Notes under the pieces: model-generated
What the model was told of the DNA's origin: nothing
Database searches by the model: none
What the model saw: only the letters and a program-made list of their open reading frames with translations
In this document: one piece after another, positions 15,888-16,867 of the stretch
How positions within the stretch are numbered: position 1 is the first letter of the stretch
Layout: each line of letters opens with the position of its first letter
Origin: Peptococcaceae bacterium BRH_c23
Lineage (GTDB): Bacteria > Bacillota_B > Desulfitobacteriia > Desulfitobacteriales > Desulfitobacteriaceae
Assembly (NCBI GenBank): GCA_000961805.1
Contig: LADV01000338.1
Span: 1-16,867 of the forward strand
Reading direction: 5' to 3'
DNA: 16,867 nt
Translations under genes and position numbers: made by a program

Positions 15888-16074
15888 AGTCAATATGCAT
15901 AAATTGAATATATTAATTCCCCAAGACATAGTTAGAGGATCCTCACAGATTAAATCTTACTATGCCTCTTTTTCTGTTTACCGATTGGCTTTGAGGCATC
16001 ACATGTATATGCCACAAGGAACCTATTGTTCGTTTCCGATACTTATGGTATGGTATTTATAGGAAATAGATATA

Positions 16075-16449
16075 ATGGGGGCAAGGACTATGAGGGCTAT
16101 GGATATATCTTCATACGTCGCAGGAAATAAACTCAAAATTAAGGCTGAGGAACAAAGACGCTTGGATTTCTATAAGGTAGCCCGCGAGAAAGCGAAGAAA
16201 GTTGCTAAGACCCTACGAGATTCATTCCCAAATATCGAGGTTTATCTATTTGGCTCTCTAACGACAGATATGTATGAATTGGAATCTGATATTGACATAG
16301 CTGTAAAAGGATTACTGGAAGAAAATTATTTTAAGGCGTATCGGATTGCCGAAGATATTGCAGAACCTATTCCTCTAGATTTTATCCAGTTCGAATTTGC
16401 TCAAGAATCTATGCAGGAACGTATTGTGAGAGATGGGGTGAGGATATGA
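16075..16449 (+). CDS. MNT-type nucleotidyltransferase (possible antitoxin)
   Basis: The 124-residue protein has the minimal nucleotidyltransferase motif: GS (60-61), then ten residues, then Asp72-Ile-Asp74, with a third carboxylate Asp102 in PLDFIQFE. All catalytic positions are intact. Such MNT proteins commonly act as antitoxins that add nucleotides to a partner HEPN RNase. AGGA ten bases upstream supports ATG 16075, but ATG 16090 (behind GGGGG) or 16099 are possible starts. The stop overlaps the next gene as ATGA, so the two are translationally coupled. The function as an antitoxin is inferred from this pairing. Confidence 0.8.
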   Translation: MGARTMRAMDISSYVAGNKLKIKAEEQRRLDFYKVAREKAKKVAKTLRDSFPNIEVYLFGSLTTDMYELESDIDIAVKGLLEENYFKAYRIAEDIAEPIPLDFIQFEFAQESMQERIVRDGVRI

Positions 16450-16856
16450 CGAGTGAAGAGAAGAAACGGGTTCAGTATAAACGGCTTATTGTTGATATTA
16501 AGGATGATTTGGATTCAGTCCGAAAAATTGCCGGCTACATTAAAGAAATAACTCGAGTTCTGGAAAATGAGAAGGGGCCGGTGCGAGGGTCTGACTTGAT
16601 GGCCTGCGCAGGATATTTACATCAGATGGCGATTGAATATGCCAGAGGTGAAACCTACAGAGGGAAGACCTCGCCCTATTGGTATACCAGCGAGAACTTC
16701 TTTGAATTATTTCAATCATTCAGCGGATCGGTTAGGGAACTGATAGTGCAAAGCTCTTTACATTTTCAAAGCTATTGGGACGTTATGAGTTATCTAAGGA
16801 TAAAAAGTTTATCCGTTTCCCTGAAGGAGCCAATTGGATTGTCTCCTCACCGATAA
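16446..16856 (+). CDS. Small partner of the nucleotidyltransferase (HEPN-like by context)
   Basis: The 136-residue frame starts inside the stop of the MNT gene with a GGGGTGAGG ribosome site. The first ~65 residues (KRLIVDIKDDLDSVRKIAGYIKEITRVLE...) look helical and resemble the N-terminal part of HEPN/HepT-like partners. The expected catalytic R-x4-6-H motif of HEPN RNases is not present anywhere in the frame. From 16736 to the window edge the -1 frame is also open for 44 codons, with a protein-like, charged composition (ELSKDKKFIRFPEG). The C-terminal half may therefore be frameshifted, or a different gene may begin here. The toxin label is tentative. Confidence 0.5.
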   Translation: MTSEEKKRVQYKRLIVDIKDDLDSVRKIAGYIKEITRVLENEKGPVRGSDLMACAGYLHQMAIEYARGETYRGKTSPYWYTSENFFELFQSFSGSVRELIVQSSLHFQSYWDVMSYLRIKSLSVSLKEPIGLSPHR

Positions 16857-16867
16857 ACGATATTCTA

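Noticed and set aside
15874..16062. 62-codon open frame between the permease and the MNT gene
   Set aside because: It starts with GTG inside the permease end, has no ribosome site and resembles no known protein.

Overview
The window looks like chromosome from a low-to-mid GC Gram-positive anaerobe, most plausibly a Clostridia/Peptococcaceae-type organism such as the Desulfitobacterium/Desulfosporosinus group. This is an inference from several signs: strong GGAGG-type ribosome binding sites, an LL-diaminopimelate aminotransferase, a radical-SAM lysine 2,3-aminomutase, a lipoprotein TAXI/TRAP transporter behind a sigma-54-type promoter, and an LtaS-like membrane sulfatase-fold enzyme. No rRNA, tRNA, CRISPR array, phage gene or complete insertion sequence was seen.

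Left part (1-5988). A minus-strand amino-acid-binding lipoprotein, cut by the window edge, is divergent from a plus-strand cluster. The cluster is lysine 2,3-aminomutase (ablA/kamA), a GNAT beta-lysine acetyltransferase (ablB) and a universal stress protein. The first two genes are the known pair for making N-epsilon-acetyl-beta-lysine, a compatible solute. The divergent intergenic region holds two copies of one long dyad, one at each promoter, so both directions probably answer to the same regulator. Next come dapL (lysine/diaminopimelate biosynthesis) with its own promoter and terminator, and a second fold-type I aminotransferase of unassigned substrate. Lysine supply and lysine-derived osmolyte synthesis therefore sit side by side.

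Middle part (6002-11350). Two minus-strand genes encode an LtaS-like phosphoglycerol-transferase-family membrane protein with an unusual C-terminal Ig-like domain, and an acyl-CoA synthetase. A 40-bp REP-like palindrome lies between them. Divergent from the synthetase are a YgjP-type zinc metallopeptidase and a small DUF2695-like protein, ending in a clear intrinsic terminator.

Right part (11505-16867). A minus-strand isochorismatase-fold hydrolase, closest in motifs to N-carbamoylsarcosine/maleamate amidases, is separated by a 577-bp regulatory region from a two-gene TRAP transporter (TAXI receptor lipoprotein plus fused permease). That region contains a very good -24/-12 promoter and repeated GTTTCAT/ATGAAAC half-sites about 150-180 bp upstream of it, the layout expected for a sigma-54 enhancer-binding activator. 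The window ends with an MNT-type nucleotidyltransferase overlapped (ATGA) by a small partner gene. This resembles a toxin-antitoxin pair, but the partner lacks the expected HEPN RNase motif and may be frameshifted.

I found no clearly new multi-gene system. The most useful leads are the twin operators at the abl locus, the sigma-54 control region of the TRAP operon, and the odd MNT partner.
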